The position numbers and the translations under genes are program-made. The notes below the pieces were generated by a model. The model did not search any database. It was not told the DNA's origin and saw only the letters and a list, made by a program, of their open reading frames with translations. Below, in pieces: positions 62,801-64,000 of a stretch of 64,000 nt of DNA. The stretch covers positions 10,608,361 through 10,672,360 of the forward strand of contig NC_091097.1 of assembly GCF_024713975.1 (NCBI RefSeq), in the 5' to 3' direction. This DNA comes from Paralichthys olivaceus. Its lineage: Eukaryota > Chordata > Actinopteri > Pleuronectiformes > Paralichthyidae. The first letter of the stretch is position 1; every line of letters starts with the position of its first letter.

Positions 62801-63616
62801 ACGACCTTCGGAAATGGTGAAACCATCAAATCTATTAAAAAAAGTACACGATATTTTGGAATAACTTTTTTTCTGAAAGTCATAGAGACTTGGACATTTC
62901 AGGATTGATAAAGGTTAGCCTGCCACACAACCACACCGAATTTCAGCACATTTCGAGCAAGCAGCGCGGAGTTATTCACCCTATGATGAATATGGGTTAG
63001 AGTTGCAATGAGGGTTAGGGTTAGGGTTGTGATTAGGGTTAGGGTTAGGGTTGTGATTAGGGTTAGGGTTAGGGAGGAGTACCCATTAGAGATCAACATA
63101 TTCTTCCATAACCTTTTTTCTGTAGGTCATAGAGACTTGGAAGTTGGTTCCATCTCCACTAATGTGGGTATGCCCGATCCATTGGTACCACCCGCGAGCT
63201 TCTACGACCTTTGGAAGGGGCAGGGTTAGGGTTGTGATTAGTGTTTGCTTTTTGGGTTGTGATTAGGGTTAGGGTTAGGGATGAAAACCTATAGGAGTTC
63301 AAGATATTCTTCAATAACTTTTTTTTTGAATGTCATAGAGACTTGGAAGTTGGTTCCATCGCCACTAAAGTGGCTATGCCCGATCCATTGTGACCATCCC
63401 CGAGCTTCTACGACCTTCGGAAATGGTGAAACCATCAAATCTATTAAAAAAAGTACACGATATTTTGGAATAACTTTTTTTCTGAAAGTCATAGAGACTT
63501 GGGCATTTCAGGATTGATAAAGGGTAGCATGCCACACAACCACACCGAATTTCAGCACGTTTCGAGCAAGCAGCGCGGAGTTATTCACCCTATGGTGAAT
63601 ATGGGTCAGAGTTGCA
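59867..63616 (+). repeat. Higher-order block: two copies of a 1,875-bp period
   Basis: Spacings 633, 633, 609 repeat from 59,867 and 61,742, and a third copy begins at 63,617. Private changes are shared at the 1,875-bp offset: CACGATTCGAG (60,441 and 62,316), GACTTGTAAGTTGG (60,651 and 62,526), and CCATCGCCACTAAAG (61,482 and 63,357). These variants are seen nowhere else in the array, so this duplication is recent. Confidence 0.9.
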
Positions 63617-64000
63617 ATGAGGGTTAGGGTTAGGGTTGTGATTAGGGTTAGGGTTAGGGTTGTGATTAGGGTTAGGGTTAGGGTTGTGATTAGGGTTAGG
63701 GTTAGGGAGGAGTACCCATTAGAGATCAACATATTCTTCCATAACTTTTTTTCTGTAGGTCATAGAGACTTGGAAGTTGGTTCCATCTCCACTAATGTGG
63801 GTATGCCCGATCCATTGGTACCACCCGCGAGCTTCTACGACCTTTGGAAGGGGTAGGGTTAGGGTTGTGATTAGTGTTTGCTTTTTGGGTCGTGATTAGG
63901 GTTAGGGTTAGGGATGAAAACCTATAGGAGTTCAAGATATTCTTCAATAACTTTTTTTCTGAAGGTCATAGAGACTTGGAAGTTGGTTCCATCTCCACTA

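Larger units (their letters stand above)
19127..64000 (+). repeat. Telomere-hexamer-containing satellite array (about 45 kb, open at right)
   Basis: This is one continuous head-to-tail array of units usually 579-657 bp long. Each unit has a G-rich block of hexamers in constant 6-base register (TTAGGG, TTGTGA, TTAGAG, TTGCAA, TGAGGG), then module S1 (opens AGGAGTACCCATTAGAG), a short hexamer linker, module S2 (opens ATGAAAACCTATAGGAG) and module S3 (opens GATATTTTGGAATAAC, ends in a TATTCACC-CTAT-GGTGAATA hairpin). I count about 69 units with S1 and about six without. The TTAGGG strand is the plus strand throughout; no unit is inverted. It adjoins a truncated hAT-like element on the left and runs off the window on the right. 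No RNA or protein gene is supported inside. It could be a subtelomeric satellite, a heterochromatic interstitial telomere-like array, or partly an assembly construct. Confidence 0.97.

Noticed and set aside
19562..63856. Dozens of recurrent 61-89 codon open frames as a multigene family
   Set aside because: They occur on both strands of the same bases, consist of repeat-derived Arg-Val or Thr-Leu runs plus module sequence, have no recognisable domain, and are kept open by the 3n hexamer register.
19127..64000. CRISPR-like array of repeats and spacers
   Set aside because: The repeated parts are hundreds of bases long, the spacers are not unique, and the setting is a vertebrate genome; this is a satellite.
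19127..64000. True chromosome-end telomere
   Set aside because: TTAGGG runs are at most about three in a row before a variant hexamer, and they alternate with non-telomeric modules to the window end. It may be subtelomeric but is not a terminal tract.
19127..64000. Centromeric satellite with CENP-B boxes
   Set aside because: No match to the CENP-B box pattern was noticed in the unit on either strand. Higher-order structure alone is not proof of a centromere.

Overview
The window reads as vertebrate nuclear DNA, most likely from a teleost fish and probably a percomorph; the species cannot be named from sequence alone. The evidence is intron-split genes with GT/AG junctions, a conserved vertebrate gene neighbourhood, fish-type MITE and hAT remnants, and long microsatellites. 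It falls into two very different halves.

Positions 1-18,112 are ordinary gene-bearing sequence. From left to right there are four genes: the first exons of ppan (Brix-domain ribosome biogenesis factor) on the minus strand; a complete six-exon angptl6 (secreted angiopoietin-like protein with a fibrinogen domain) on the plus strand; a complete ten-exon ICAM-like cell-adhesion gene with eight Ig domains, a membrane segment and a short tail; and the first two coding exons of trip10/CIP4 (F-BAR protein). In human, PPAN, ANGPTL6 and the ICAM cluster lie close together on 19p13.2 and TRIP10 is on 19p13.3, so this looks like a conserved syntenic block. The genes are neighbours by ancestry; nothing suggests a shared pathway. 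Gaps and introns hold hAT-like, MITE-like and LINE-like remnants and TA and GT microsatellites.

Positions about 19,127-64,000 (70 percent of the window, running off the right end) are one tandem array. Its basic unit is about 609 bp: a block of telomere-like hexamers (TTAGGG with TTGTGA, TTAGAG and TTGCAA variants) followed by three related modules, called S1, S2 and S3 here, that share a core around ATAACTTTTTTTCTGAAGG and TCATAGAGACTTGG. About 69 units carry S1 and about six lack it. Unit lengths of 403, 421, 579, 585, 603, 609, 621, 627, 633, 657 and 809 bp are explained by whole-hexamer changes plus loss or gain of one 200/206-bp module. Groups of units were duplicated again into higher-order blocks with periods of 2,218, 1,278/1,899, 4,075/4,478 and 1,875 bp. 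The array follows trip10 exon 2 by about 1 kb, so it is either a giant intron-2 satellite, a subtelomeric array that separates or truncates trip10, or an assembly join. The G-rich strand is the trip10 sense strand and points right, as it would at a right-hand chromosome end. No protein-coding gene, RNA gene or CRISPR array is supported inside it; the repeated open frames there follow from the 3n hexamer register.
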